Shown: piece after piece, positions 23,871-32,426 of the stretch
How positions within the stretch are numbered: the first letter of the stretch is position 1
Layout of the letters: each line of letters starts with the position of its first letter
Assembly: GCA_003330885.1 (NCBI GenBank)
Contig: CP030277.1
Location: 1 to 64,000 of the forward strand
From: Rhodobiaceae bacterium
GTDB taxonomy: Bacteria; Pseudomonadota; Alphaproteobacteria; Parvibaculales; Parvibaculaceae
Length of the DNA stretch: 64,000 nt
Reading direction: 5' to 3'
Position numbers and translations under genes: made by a program
Notes under the pieces: model-generated
What the model was told of the DNA's origin: nothing
The model's input: only the letters and a program-made list of their open reading frames with translations
Database searches by the model: none

Positions 23871-24383
23871 CTAAGTCAGTCCGAGGATTTGGCGAATGTC
23901 GGCGGCAAGGTCTGTCGAACCGATCTTTTCAATGCCGTTGATGAAATCGAGTTCAATGACCGGTTCGTTGTTCCGCGATAGCTTGAAGTAGGTAAGAGGC
24001 CATTCTGTTTCAAACTCTGTCAGCTCCCCCAGTTTCGCGGTTCCGAAGTCAAGAGAACCGGGCTGGCCACGCGCGACAATTTCAAGCCCCACGGGCCCGA
24101 CGCCCGGGCGGGTCGAGCCGTATGCGCCAACAAAACGCAGGCCGGTTCCATCCACGCCAACCTTGGCAAGTTGGTTCATGATGTGTGTGGGATAGCTCAA
24201 GAATTTGATGCCCAGCATCATCTCCTCCCATCCCAGCTCCATTTTGGCGGGGCCGGGCATGCCTCCTGCTCGGTAGTCGGCAAAGACATGCGAGAGTTTT
24301 GGAAGAGTCACTTCATCGATGACAGAGAGAAATGATCCACCTTCTATAAACATATCGAAGCGTTTAAGGCCTTCTGCACTCAT
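23871..24383 (-). CDS. FII: Phage major tail tube protein FII
   Basis: The 170-residue tube protein (GpFII family) polymerises inside the sheath. Family hallmarks: FDMFIEGGSFLSVIDEVTLPKLSHVFADYRAGGMPGPAKMELGWEEM, the central GARG-like strand and the C-terminal YFKLSRNNEPVIELDFINGIEKIGSTDLAADIRQILGL. It follows the sheath gene FI after 48 bases. Confidence 0.93.
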   Translation of the reverse strand: MSAEGLKRFDMFIEGGSFLSVIDEVTLPKLSHVFADYRAGGMPGPAKMELGWEEMMLGIKFLSYPTHIMNQLAKVGVDGTGLRFVGAYGSTRPGVGPVGLEIVARGQPGSLDFGTAKLGELTEFETEWPLTYFKLSRNNEPVIELDFINGIEKIGSTDLAADIRQILGLT

Positions 24384-24431
24384 GACTTTCTCCTAAATAA
24401 ATCCGGGTAAGTGGAGGTTGTGGACGGCGGC

Positions 24432-25610
24432 TCAAGCCGCAGCGACAAGCGCCGCAAAATCGAGCAGATAGCGATCCGTGATGCGCTGCTGGAATTGCAG
24501 ATTCTCAATGGGCGGCACCGGCGTGTAGTCGTAATCGATATAGAGCTTCCCGGCTTTGAGTTCCGTTGGCACGTTCAACTCAGGATCGAACCAGCATTCA
24601 CCGCCCAGCAGATACCCTTGTGTGGTGAGCGTGCGCAGTTTCGCATTCACCCCCTCAATCACGTCTTTCACATTGGCTGGCGACATGACGCCATCGACAA
24701 CCCACATATGGGCTTCTGCCATGGTGTCGGCGAGCACTTGCGCCGTGCGGGTGTAGTTTTCAAACGGGTAGAGGCTTGAGGGCCCCGCACAGGTGCGTGA
24801 TCCCCAGAAACGGAAACCATCTTCACGAATGAGCGTGGTTACGTCATTCTCATTCAGATAGCCCGCATCTGTTGCAGGGTTTTGCAGATCCCAAAACACG
24901 TCATGAGAAATGCCAGTGACGCCATTGACGTTCACATTGGAAAGCGTCTTGTGCCAGCCAATCTGTTCATCGATCTTGGCGCGCAGGCCCACGGCGCGGG
25001 CTGTCGCAAAGGCCGTATCTGTCACCTGGGTAACTGTGTTGAACTTCTGGAAGTCAGGCCAGATGACCATGATCTCCCGCTGTCCAAAATTGTCGCGATA
25101 GGCTTTCGCTTCTTCCTTGTTTGTGGCGCCATAAGCAGACACATAGGCGAAGGCACGCAGCTCTTGCGCAATGGAGACAAGTTCTGTGGCAACGGGCAGT
25201 GTATCGAGCCCTGGCACCGCAAGGATGCGTGGCTGTGCCCCCACCTTTGCCTTTGCCATGGTCAGTGCCTTCACACCGGTTCGTGTACCGTCTGCCTCTA
25301 CCGTGCCAACAATATTGGCGGTGGTTTCGGCTTCGTCAGCGCCCTCTTCCACGCGGACAATCACCATGGCCGGATTTGTCTGGTCTCGAATGGCATCAAG
25401 CGCGAAGGGGAGGGTGCCTGTTTCACCAGCTTTGGCAAGCGCGGTGTAAATGTCCGTCACCAACACAGGCTGGTTGATCGGGTAGAAATTGGCATCAGCC
25501 GCAGGCCCGGTGCAGACAAGGCCGATAATGCCTGTATTGATGGTGCGGATGGGGCGTGTGCCGCCGTCCAGTTCAATGACACGAACACCGTGATGATAAT
25601 CTGCTGGCAT
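24432..25610 (-). CDS. FI: Phage tail sheath protein FI
   Basis: The 392-residue contractile sheath protein. Features: the N-terminal YHHGVRVIELDGGTRPIRTINTGIIGLVCTGPAADA, the middle GVTGISHDVFWDLQNPATDAGYLNENDVTTLIREDGFRFWGSRTC (the conserved sheath core) and the C-terminal strand exchange region LYIDYDYTPVPPIENLQFQQRITDRYLLDF. GGAGAGA lies 4 bases before the ATG. The length is typical of P2-like phages. No Ogr-type palindrome is seen before it, unlike before V and P. Confidence 0.95.
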   Translation of the reverse strand: MPADYHHGVRVIELDGGTRPIRTINTGIIGLVCTGPAADANFYPINQPVLVTDIYTALAKAGETGTLPFALDAIRDQTNPAMVIVRVEEGADEAETTANIVGTVEADGTRTGVKALTMAKAKVGAQPRILAVPGLDTLPVATELVSIAQELRAFAYVSAYGATNKEEAKAYRDNFGQREIMVIWPDFQKFNTVTQVTDTAFATARAVGLRAKIDEQIGWHKTLSNVNVNGVTGISHDVFWDLQNPATDAGYLNENDVTTLIREDGFRFWGSRTCAGPSSLYPFENYTRTAQVLADTMAEAHMWVVDGVMSPANVKDVIEGVNAKLRTLTTQGYLLGGECWFDPELNVPTELKAGKLYIDYDYTPVPPIENLQFQQRITDRYLLDFAALVAAA

Positions 25611-25661
25611 GGGTCTCTCCTTTAAGCCGTGGGGCTGATAGCTTTGTTACGACGGACTGGG

Positions 25662-26339
25662 TTAACCGTCGGAAGGTGTGGGCCAGGTGAGCCCGTCCAG
25701 AATGGCTTCAATCTCTTCATGGGTGGTGGTTGCGTTGACCGCCTGCTTTGCGCTCTGGCGGGTGCGTTCAATCTCCGCGCCGATCAGGGCCCACTCAGCC
25801 GCGCGTGTCCGTATTGTCTCGCCGACCTCTTCCAGCGTGTCGCCGTCAAGGCCAATCATGGCGGCAAGCATGGGATAGTTAGCGGGGTCTGGATTGGCAT
25901 CTTGCGCAAGCGCGTGCGCTTCAGCATCTTTTGCCTGATAGGTCATGGCTTGACCGGCACCCGGTGTCAGGAAGAGCAGCCTTGTCGCTTCAGCCTCGCT
26001 GTCAATGCGGGCACATGCATCACTCTTCATGTCATTGAGCGGCACTGGCGGCATCTCTTCGAGTGCACCCGCTGGCGGCTCAATACCCAGCTCGGTGATC
26101 GTGTGTTTCGTTCGGTCGGCATGCCAGTACGTGTGGCCGCGCCAATCTGGAACGATGGACCAAGCGCCTTCTGAATACACAGGACATTCATGTTCGTCAG
26201 CCTCTGGAGGCTCTGTCAGAGTCGCAAAGGCAGGAACGAGACAATCCCCTTCAACCTCTGGGTTTGGGTCTGCAACATCCTGCCCCTGATATTCCCCCGT
26301 TGTTGGATGATAGTGATAGGTTTTTGGAAGCGCGTTCAT
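25662..26339 (-). CDS. G: Tail fiber assembly / chaperone-like protein
   Basis: A 225-residue protein. The first 90 residues form a Trp-rich receptor-like region (TYHYHPTTGEYQGQDVADPNP..., GAWSIVPDWRGHTYWHADRTKHTITELG). From about 105 a helical domain follows (CARIDSEAEATRLLFLTPGAGQAMTYQAKDAEAHAL), typical of tail-fibre-adjacent proteins with DUF4376-like ends. It overlaps the fibre gene by 4 bases, the position of G after H in P2. Role as fibre chaperone is inferred from order. Confidence 0.7.
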   Translation of the reverse strand: MNALPKTYHYHPTTGEYQGQDVADPNPEVEGDCLVPAFATLTEPPEADEHECPVYSEGAWSIVPDWRGHTYWHADRTKHTITELGIEPPAGALEEMPPVPLNDMKSDACARIDSEAEATRLLFLTPGAGQAMTYQAKDAEAHALAQDANPDPANYPMLAAMIGLDGDTLEEVGETIRTRAAEWALIGAEIERTRQSAKQAVNATTTHEEIEAILDGLTWPTPSDG

Positions 26340-27247
26340 GGATTGCCCCGATATTTGATGATGGGTGTGTAGGCGATGTTCACCATGCGAGTTTCATGCG
26401 CTAGGCGTGGTGCGCCGTTTGAGCCATCGGACAGGAGCGATGTTGCAGTGTTCTGAAATATATTTGAGCTAGGGAAGGTGCCCAAGCCGACCGTTAGTGG
26501 GCCCCCGCTGGTGCCTGTATAAGGGTAGGAAATTTCGTGGTGATGGCCTTGCAATGCATCAAGCTGGAAGCTGCCCAGAGCCCGACCCGTGTCGTGACCG
26601 TAGCCGTCATCCCATCCGCGAATGACGAAGGAGCGCCCTTCGGGTAATCTGAAACTTGTTGCGCCATCTCCTTCGCCGAAATGGCCCTGCATGCCGCCAG
26701 CCCAGGCCGCTTCTGAAACGACAAGTCCGTTTCCACTGGCGAAAGCCCAGAGGTCCGCGAAAGTCACCCGTGAAACCAATGCACCATTTCGCTTGAGGTG
26801 CGCCGTAGGCGGCGTTGCCGTCATGCAATATGACGGTGTGCCAATGGGTATGCCGTCGAGAATGTCTGCCTTGCTCGCGAGCGCGGCGGCCATCGTTGCG
26901 GCAAAGTTTGCATCATCCCCTAACGCGGCAGCCAGTTCGTTCAATGTGTCTAGAGTTGCAGGGGAGCTGTCCACCAAGGCTGCAAGGGCTGTGGCGATGA
27001 ACGCTGTCGTTGCAATCTGAGTTGTGCTTGTACCGGGTGCTGCTGTTGGTGCCGTTGGGATGCCGGTCAGTGCCGCGTCAATCAGCGGCGCGCGCTTCTC
27101 TACTTCATCCTTCAGATAGAGTGTGCGGTTGGTGAGGTGTTTCAGTGGCTTATTGTCGACGCCATCCGGCCCGCCTTCCACAGCGTCTGTCTTTTCAAAC
27201 TGATAAACACCAGGCTCCCAAATTGATTGTTCAGGCAAGTTGGCCAT
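26336..27247 (-). CDS. H: Phage tail fiber / collar-domain protein
   Basis: A 303-residue receptor-binding fibre. The N-terminal 50 residues (PGVYQFEKTDAVEGGPDGVDNKPLKHLTNRTLYLKDEVE) form the usual baseplate-attachment domain. A segment rich in T and A (TTQIATTAFIATALAALVDSSPATLDTLNELAAALGDD) is typical of phage fibres. The C-terminal half has the collar motif (GDGATSFRLPEGRSFVIRGWDDG) and HHHE-containing tip. It is shorter than P2 H, with one repeat region, so the host range is probably set by this tip alone. Confidence 0.85.
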   Translation of the reverse strand: MANLPEQSIWEPGVYQFEKTDAVEGGPDGVDNKPLKHLTNRTLYLKDEVEKRAPLIDAALTGIPTAPTAAPGTSTTQIATTAFIATALAALVDSSPATLDTLNELAAALGDDANFAATMAAALASKADILDGIPIGTPSYCMTATPPTAHLKRNGALVSRVTFADLWAFASGNGLVVSEAAWAGGMQGHFGEGDGATSFRLPEGRSFVIRGWDDGYGHDTGRALGSFQLDALQGHHHEISYPYTGTSGGPLTVGLGTFPSSNIFQNTATSLLSDGSNGAPRLAHETRMVNIAYTPIIKYRGNP

Positions 27248-27821
27248 CTATGACCCCCCGTGAGTATGTGCCATCGCGAAGAATGGCGGCGTTATGGAGA
27301 TGGAGCGCTTCGTCATAGTGGACGGCGTAGAGTTCGCAGGCTTCACGGGCACAACGTTCGATGATGCGACGGACCTGTGCTGCTTGGCGAATGGCAACAG
27401 GGCGGTGAATGATCACGCGATAGCGCGCCCAGTTTGCGTAAGTGCTATAGAAATAGCGGCCATTGCGACGCTTGGCTCCGTCGCGCGTGCGGGCGTCCAG
27501 ACCGTCAATGATGTCGACTTCCCCATATCCTGCTGCGCGCAGTGCGTCTTTGATGGCGCCTTGCGTGCCTTTGCGCCGATGAACGGCCAGGCTCTTTTCT
27601 GTCACATTGCGCTTTGCCTCTTCCGACCAATCATCGTCCCAGAGATCGACTGAGAAGGCGTGTGCCAGGAAGGGCAGCATGTGCATGGGTACTTGGTCCG
27701 GGTTCCAAACAACGCGAATGCCGGTCTCGCCCATGCCCGGTACCATGCTGAAACGTTTTCCCAGCGTTTCATCAACACGGCGTTCAAGGAGGGATGCGTT
27801 AGGAGGAAGAAGGTCAGACAT
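27231..27821 (-). CDS. I: Phage tail/baseplate protein I
   Basis: The 196-residue GpI family baseplate wedge protein. Visible signature: LPPNASLLERRVDETLGKRFSMVPG, VRVVWNPDQVPMHMLPFLAHAFSVDLWDDDWSEEAKRNVTEKSLAVHRRKGTQGAIKDALRAAG, and the GRYFYSTYANWARYRVIIHRP strand. It overlaps J by 8 bases and H by 17, consistent with tight translational coupling of the baseplate genes. Confidence 0.93.
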   Translation of the reverse strand: MSDLLPPNASLLERRVDETLGKRFSMVPGMGETGIRVVWNPDQVPMHMLPFLAHAFSVDLWDDDWSEEAKRNVTEKSLAVHRRKGTQGAIKDALRAAGYGEVDIIDGLDARTRDGAKRRNGRYFYSTYANWARYRVIIHRPVAIRQAAQVRRIIERCAREACELYAVHYDEALHLHNAAILRDGTYSRGVIDGQLA

Positions 27822-28788
27822 TTACCGCCTCCACATCGACCGTGAAGCCTGTGCAATGTGCGGTCTCGTGCCGTTCGGGCGCTATGTCGGCAAACCCATT
27901 TAGTACGACCTTTTCAACACCAGGGACGGTAAGGGCTTCATGGAGTCCGCTTTCTGTCACCCGCAGGCCGATGCGGTGTCGGGTTTCTACATAGGCGGCG
28001 AGCGCTGCTTCAGCGCTTGCCTTGATGATGGGTCCCGCGGGGCCGTCCAGCGTCTCAAGCGTGGCGTTAATAGCGTATTCAACCACTTCAACCGGGCGCA
28101 CGATCACCGTGTCACCAAGGGGGCGCACATGTTCATCGTTCAAGTGAGCCGTGATGGCATCTAGGGTTTCTTGTGACGGAACTCCGGTGCCGCCCCAGCC
28201 CATAATCACAATTGTGACCTCGCCCGGATTGCTCATATAGGCGTCACTATCTTTGGCGAGCGCAGCCAGATTGTCCGTGAACTCGTAACGGATAAGCACG
28301 ATGCCGGGTTCCGGGCTTGTGATTTCGGATCTCGCCGGTTGTTCACCCGCTGTCAGGGCGTTGAAGATGTAGCCGCCTCTGGGGCCCGCGACGGAGAGGG
28401 CTTCCGGGGCTAGCTGAATGCGTCGTCGGAAGGCCTCGTCCTTTTCAGGAGTTGGCGGAATGGGTGGGATCGCATTTGCATCACCTGGATCAATCAGCTT
28501 TCGGGCGACCGCAAAGCGCGCACCAATATGATCAAGGTCTGTGTCTTCCGCGAAGGCGAGCATTACCGCACGGGCATCATCATTGATTTGGCCACGCAGG
28601 GTGACTTCGCGATAAGCGGCGGTCTCCATGAGCTTCACCAGCGGTTCGCTTTCAAGATCTGCTGAGAAGTCGGGATAGCGCCCGGCATAGTCGGCCTTGA
28701 GTTCGGTCAACGCTGTTTCAAAGTCGAGCGGTACAATGACGTTCGGTTTCCCAAGCTTGCTCAGATCAATGTCGTCAAACCGGCTCAT
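27814..28788 (-). CDS. J: Phage baseplate assembly protein J
   Basis: The 324-residue GpJ wedge protein (gp6 family). It starts RFDDIDLSKLGKPNVIVPLDFETALTELKADYAGRYPDF, contains the FAEDTDLDHIGARFAVARKL block, PEALSVAGPRGGYIFNAL, and the TVIVRPVEVVEYAINATLETLDGPAGPIIKASAEAALAAYV repeat-like domain. It overlaps W and I by 4 and 8 bases. Confidence 0.94.
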   Translation of the reverse strand: MSRFDDIDLSKLGKPNVIVPLDFETALTELKADYAGRYPDFSADLESEPLVKLMETAAYREVTLRGQINDDARAVMLAFAEDTDLDHIGARFAVARKLIDPGDANAIPPIPPTPEKDEAFRRRIQLAPEALSVAGPRGGYIFNALTAGEQPARSEITSPEPGIVLIRYEFTDNLAALAKDSDAYMSNPGEVTIVIMGWGGTGVPSQETLDAITAHLNDEHVRPLGDTVIVRPVEVVEYAINATLETLDGPAGPIIKASAEAALAAYVETRHRIGLRVTESGLHEALTVPGVEKVVLNGFADIAPERHETAHCTGFTVDVEAVNV

Positions 28789-29126
28789 GAAACAGCGAGC
28801 CCCACAAGTGAGATGGTGTCGCCGGTTTCGGAATATTCAAGATCGAGATCGATCGTCACCCGCCCGTCTTTGCTCATGTCAGAAAGCGCAACACGGATGA
28901 GGCGCACACGCGGCTCCCATTTTGCAAGGGCGTGCGCACAGACAGCCTTCAGGAGCATGTGTCCGCTCGCATTCGCCGCCTGGTCAATCAATTGAAAGGC
29001 TAGGGAGCCATAATCCCGGCGCATAACCCGGCTTCCAAGCGGCGTGGTCAGAATGTCCGAGATGGATTGGCGAAGATGATCAATCCCGTCGAGCGACGCG
29101 CCGTTATGTGCGTTCATGCCCTTCAT
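28785..29126 (-). CDS. W: Phage baseplate assembly protein W (gp25-like)
   Basis: A 113-residue gp25/W family baseplate wedge protein, with the diagnostic SISDILTTPLGSRVMRRDYGSLAFQLIDQ and a C-terminal RVRLIRVALSDMSKDGRVTIDLDLEY. Despite the historical name gp25-like lysozyme, the family is structural. Overlaps its neighbours by 4 bases on both sides. Confidence 0.93.
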   Translation of the reverse strand: MKGMNAHNGASLDGIDHLRQSISDILTTPLGSRVMRRDYGSLAFQLIDQAANASGHMLLKAVCAHALAKWEPRVRLIRVALSDMSKDGRVTIDLDLEYSETGDTISLVGLAVS

Positions 29127-29401
29127 GTCTCGTCATCCGGTAGAGTGAACCAGGAGCGCCCGGTTGAGGCATGGCCGCAGGTTGCTTTGTGCCCTTCCTG
29201 GCAGACAGGCACACCGTCGAGGTTCATCCAGCTTGAGGCTTCTGCCATGACGGGCGATGCGTGGGGTTGTAGCCCATGGCCCTGGACCGGGTCACCAAGC
29301 AGCACCACGTCTTGGCCGTCCACTTGAAAGAAATTTTGGCCGCCCGCCAGTTGCACGCCACCGGCGCTGTCCAGTGCTTTCACAACGATACCCTTACTCA
29401 T
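29123..29401 (-). CDS. PAAR-like spike-tip protein
   Basis: A 92-residue protein with GIVVKALDSAGGVQLAGGQNFFQVDGQDVVLLGDPVQGHGLQPHASPVMAEASSWMNLDGVPVCQEGHKATCGHASTGRSWF. The many G, H and C residues and the repeated short strands fit the PAAR fold, which caps the contractile-tail spike and may bind a metal through these His/Cys. It is located between V and W, where such caps are often encoded. Confidence 0.75.
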   Translation of the reverse strand: MSKGIVVKALDSAGGVQLAGGQNFFQVDGQDVVLLGDPVQGHGLQPHASPVMAEASSWMNLDGVPVCQEGHKATCGHASTGRSWFTLPDDET

Positions 29402-29874
29402 GAGCGGACCCCACGGAATTTCGGACTTGTCAGGGTGACTTCCGCATCACGAAGCGAGAGGGTGGTACGACCGACTTTGAAAATGAATTCGCCGCTCTCT
29501 GGCAGGTCGATTTCAAGGGCATGGGCTCCCTTGTCATAGGAGGCTATCGCGCCGTCTTCCCAATGGTGGCATGTGACGTCGCGGTCACTGTCTGGCGCGG
29601 GATGGGCTGTTTGGTAGAGGCCAAAGAGCGCAATGCCGTTGCGATAGTCGCCGGACTCTGAGAGGAGAAGAACCTGCTCGCCGACGCTGGGAGGAGCCCA
29701 GCTTCGGTCGGTTCCGGCGCGAAGGGTCATCCAGGGCACCCAGTCAGTCTCAGTGTCTCCGATCTTCACGCGCAGACGCGCCGCGCCGAGATCAAGTTCG
29801 GCAACGGTGCCGCGACGAATGAGATTTTCCTGTCGGCGGAAAAGGTCTGACAATTGGAATGCGTGTTCTGACAT
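29398..29874 (-). CDS. V: Phage baseplate assembly protein V (spike)
   Basis: The 158-residue GpV spike protein: an N-terminal OB-fold (LSDLFRRQENLIRRGTVAELDLGAARLRVKIGDTETDWVPWMTLRAG) with the SVGEQVLLLSESGDYRNGIALFGLYQ motif, then a triple beta-helix stem. I chose ATG 29874 (MSEHAFQLS); an upstream TTG at 29940 would start inside a palindrome. The ATG lacks a clear ribosome site. It is the first gene of a leftward late operon and lies 57 bp from the centre of the palindrome at 29920-29942. Confidence 0.93.
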   Translation of the reverse strand: MSEHAFQLSDLFRRQENLIRRGTVAELDLGAARLRVKIGDTETDWVPWMTLRAGTDRSWAPPSVGEQVLLLSESGDYRNGIALFGLYQTAHPAPDSDRDVTCHHWEDGAIASYDKGAHALEIDLPESGEFIFKVGRTTLSLRDAEVTLTSPKFRGVRS

Positions 29875-29919
29875 GAGACACAAGGTGCGGGGGGCGCACT
29901 CTTCTGTCACGCGCCCTTG

Positions 29920-29942
29920 GGTTGTTAGCTTCGCTAACAACC
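29920..29942 (-). promoter_or_regulatory. Predicted Ogr-binding palindrome of the V late promoter
   Basis: GGTTGTTAGC (29920-29929) and GCTAACAACC (29933-29942) are perfect 10-base arms around 3 bases. The layout TGT-N11-ACA is close to the TGT-N12-ACA element bound by P2 Ogr. An identical-arm copy precedes the terminase gene, and the centre-to-start distance is 57 bp in both cases. The opposite strand has a T-run 8 bases beyond the arm, so a terminator for the other direction is a weaker alternative. Confidence 0.75.
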
Positions 29943-30023
29943 AGGCATATTTTTTGCGCGTTCCCGGACAGAAAACCGCTGAACACTTTTCTTGGGAACG
30001 CTTTGAGTTTTCTTTGCGCGTTT

Positions 30024-30563
30024 CTAATCGTAGTCGGGCAGACCTTCGAGCGCACGGCCCCGGCCAATGGTCAGGACTTCGCCCCGGTTTTCGCCCTCAA
30101 CATAAGACGCATGCACCCAGCCGGAGGTTGGTTTCCCCCAGACATGAAATTCCAGAATGAGTTGATCAAACTCCAGATTGTCGCGCATCCACTTCGCGAG
30201 CTCATAATTTGAAATGCCGGGCAGCTCCAGGTCACCTGCGCAGCCCTTCGGGTGTTGCTTGCGATCAAAATAGATGGCCCAGCTTTCCTCATCCGGTTCG
30301 CGCTTCCGGCGCTTGCACCAATTGATGAAAGAGGTCCAGCACAAGCGGCGTTCCAGAGTTTCGCAGCGAAACCAACTTTGCGGGGAATAGGGAATACCAA
30401 AATGGTCGCGGACAGGTTCGAGGATGTTTTCAGCAAAGGCGGCGAGGACTGGAAAAGTGTTTCGTGGGGGAAGGTTGTCAATGCCGTGGCGCACGGCTTC
30501 CTGGCTGCGCATGGCCTCGGCCAATGTGAAGTGTCGGGACGGGCGAAAGTCGATGGCATTCAT
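30024..30563 (-). CDS. Peptidase M15-type endolysin
   Basis: A 179-residue protein of the M15 D-Ala-D-Ala carboxypeptidase-like family used by phages to degrade peptidoglycan. The core SRHFTLAEAMRSQEAVRHGIDNLPPRNTF is the typical start; the zinc-binding His and Asp residues are probably in HPKGCAGDLELPG and EFHVWGKPTSGWVHASY. It lies after S and before V, replacing the lysozyme K of P2, in the lysis module near the holin genes. Confidence 0.85.
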   Translation of the reverse strand: MNAIDFRPSRHFTLAEAMRSQEAVRHGIDNLPPRNTFPVLAAFAENILEPVRDHFGIPYSPQSWFRCETLERRLCWTSFINWCKRRKREPDEESWAIYFDRKQHPKGCAGDLELPGISNYELAKWMRDNLEFDQLILEFHVWGKPTSGWVHASYVEGENRGEVLTIGRGRALEGLPDYD

Positions 30564-31051
30564 GAGGCAAGCCCTTCTTTGTCAATATGGTGGAGGATCA
30601 TCTGGCCCAGCTCCTTCTGGTCTTGGCCTGAAAGACCCAGAAGCTTTCGTTCGGCGAACTTCACCAATGATCCCTTCTGGGGGCCCTTCCCACCCTTTGG
30701 TGCGGACAGGCGGTCGCGAAGGCCATAGTGATGAATGCGGCCGATGCGGCCTGCATTGCCGCTATAGCCCACCGACACGCTCTCCGAGGTCGCTTTCACT
30801 TTCATGTGGCGGGCCTTGCGAAAGCCCAGAAGCATTTTGCGTTTGCGCGCGACTTTGCCTTCCTGCTTCTTTCGAGGTTTCCAGCGGCGGCCATTTGCAT
30901 CCGTCTGGCGTGTGATGCGTTTGGAATTTGACCGCCGGAGACGAACCCCCATGCGCCGCAATAGCTTCTGGCGTTCGCGGGGACTGAGGCTTGCAAGTAG
31001 GGCCTCCGCCCATGTCTCCAAGCGTTCCAGATCTTTGAGCGCATCTTCCAT
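30560..31051 (-). CDS. S: Phage virion morphogenesis / tail completion protein S
   Basis: The 163-residue GpS-type protein (Phage_tail_S family): LERLETWAEALLASLSPRERQKLLRRMGVRLRRSNSKRITRQTDANGRRWKPRKK is diagnostic, as is the RIGRIHHYGLRDRLS motif. It is needed to complete the tail before joining to heads. Overlaps the endolysin gene by 4 bases. Confidence 0.9.
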   Translation of the reverse strand: MEDALKDLERLETWAEALLASLSPRERQKLLRRMGVRLRRSNSKRITRQTDANGRRWKPRKKQEGKVARKRKMLLGFRKARHMKVKATSESVSVGYSGNAGRIGRIHHYGLRDRLSAPKGGKGPQKGSLVKFAERKLLGLSGQDQKELGQMILHHIDKEGLAS

Positions 31052-31054
31052 GGG

Positions 31055-31474
31055 TCAGCCGATGTCTATATCGGTAAAGCCGGTGAGACTGTCTGCATCA
31101 TGATTTGGTTCGGGGGCGAGGGTCAGGTGTTTTCCGTCTTCCCGCACGTCCACCAGCCAGTCTTCAGCCAGCTCCACCTGAAAGCCCAGATCAACAGTTT
31201 CTTCTGACAGGATGTCCACATCAAAGCGCAATGCATCCGCGGCGCCCATCGGGTTGTGGGTCTTCAACCATTCCACAAAAAGAAGGTAGAGGGCGATTGG
31301 ATCGCCGGAATAGCCTGACAGGATCACATTGGCTTCATAGGTGAGCCGAAAGGCCTCTGTCTCACCCTCATGGGAGGTGACGTGCCCGGCCTCCGCAAAG
31401 GTGTGCATCTTCTCGGCGTCAAGATCCAAGACACTTGTCAGCAAATGCTCTCTCAAGGCAGCGAGTTTTTTCAT
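31055..31474 (-). CDS. R: Phage tail completion protein R
   Basis: A 139-residue GpR-type protein (MKKLAALREHLLTSVLDLDAEKMHTFAEAGHVTS...ANVILSGYSGDPIALYLLFVEWLKTHNP), which with S completes the tail end for head joining. The start overlaps the holin-like gene by 4 bases, and S follows 3 bases after its stop, as in P2. Confidence 0.88.
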   Translation of the reverse strand: MKKLAALREHLLTSVLDLDAEKMHTFAEAGHVTSHEGETEAFRLTYEANVILSGYSGDPIALYLLFVEWLKTHNPMGAADALRFDVDILSEETVDLGFQVELAEDWLVDVREDGKHLTLAPEPNHDADSLTGFTDIDIG

Positions 31475-31986
31475 GGGCGGGACATTAAGCGTTCAATGAG
31501 GTCGTTCTTCGCTGAAGAACCTGCACTTGACCCGAAGTAGAAATTGCCGATTGCCACGACCAGTGACCCGAGGGATCCGAGCATGACATTAAGGGGTGCC
31601 TCGGAGGATGGTGGGAGCTCGACAAAGACCATTGCGAGCAGGATGCCAAAGAACCCAATGAGTGCGGCGGCGGCAATGATGCCGGGCATGCTGTCGCTGG
31701 TTTTGGCCTGGCGTTCGCGGGCGCTGTTTCTGTCATCCGCATGCAGACGCTCAAGATCAATTTCCAGCTCTCGCATTTCTTTTTGAAAGTCGAGTTCTGC
31801 CTGCTTGAGCTTCATCAGTTCGGCTGGGTTTGCCGCCAGCACGGCTTGTTCAACATCCGCTTCGCTCGCCGCTTCGTCACCCAACAACGCGGAAGCGATC
31901 CCGCGCACCGCAATACCCGCCATTGGCCCTCCGAGCGCCGTTGCCAAACCGGGAGCAACTGTCGAGACGATTGATTTCCAATTCAT
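31471..31986 (-). CDS. Holin-family protein (3TM-type)
   Basis: A 171-residue protein: an N-terminal Gly/Ala-rich hydrophobic region (VAPGLATALGGPMAGIAVRGIASALLG), a charged helical coil (about 55-95), then two membrane segments (PGIIAAAALIGFFGILLAMVFVEL and LNVMLGSLGSLVVAIGNFYFG). This matches 3TM holins of alphaproteobacterial phages, which permit endolysin release. It sits beside a second small membrane gene, making a two-protein lysis membrane set. Confidence 0.8.
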   Translation of the reverse strand: MNWKSIVSTVAPGLATALGGPMAGIAVRGIASALLGDEAASEADVEQAVLAANPAELMKLKQAELDFQKEMRELEIDLERLHADDRNSARERQAKTSDSMPGIIAAAALIGFFGILLAMVFVELPPSSEAPLNVMLGSLGSLVVAIGNFYFGSSAGSSAKNDLIERLMSRP

Positions 31987-32180
31987 GCTTTTTCCTCCAG
32001 GAGAGCGGCTTTCCTTTGCTCAAGCCGATAGTGCAGGTATCTGAAAATGAGATTGGTGAGGAACGTTGCAGCAGCGAGGGCGAACCCGCCAAGTGCAAGC
32101 CACTGGTTGAAGGTGAGAAGCCCCCAAACACCGACACTACCGCTGGCGGCATAACTCGCGGATGAAACAAGACGGTCCAT
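31983..32180 (-). CDS. Small membrane protein, holin-like
   Basis: A 65-residue protein with one or two hydrophobic segments (GSVGVWGLLTF and WLALGGFALAAATFLTNLIF) and a basic C-terminal tail (RYLHYRLEQRKAALLEEKA), the pattern of HP1-type holins. It overlaps the 3TM holin gene by 4 bases and follows X after 3 bases. Holin or antiholin cannot be decided from sequence. Confidence 0.75.
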   Translation of the reverse strand: MDRLVSSASYAASGSVGVWGLLTFNQWLALGGFALAAATFLTNLIFRYLHYRLEQRKAALLEEKA

Positions 32181-32183
32181 AGG

Positions 32184-32426
32184 CTAGTCCCACAGGTTGA
32201 TGGTTTTGGGTTTCGAGGGAGCGAGTTCCCGTGGTGACGGCAGGGTGACCGGCGTTCCGTGGGGTAGGACCGCACCTAAGCTCGCCAGCCCTCTATTCAT
32301 ATCAAGCACCGCCTCTGTCACGCCGTCGGTGCGGCCATAGAACCGCGCGCAGATAAGATCCACCGTGTCCCCTTGCAGCGCATGGGTGATGCCATTTTCG
32401 GGGAAGGGCGCACGTGCCACACTCAT
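32184..32426 (-). CDS. X: Phage tail protein X (LysM-like)
   Basis: An 80-residue GpX family protein: HALQGDTVDLICARFYGRTDGVTEAVLDMNRGLASLGAVLPHGTPVTLPS is the LysM-like core of X. In P2 it is needed for tail assembly. The ATG overlaps the L stop (TGATG). Confidence 0.9.
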   Translation of the reverse strand: MSVARAPFPENGITHALQGDTVDLICARFYGRTDGVTEAVLDMNRGLASLGAVLPHGTPVTLPSPRELAPSKPKTINLWD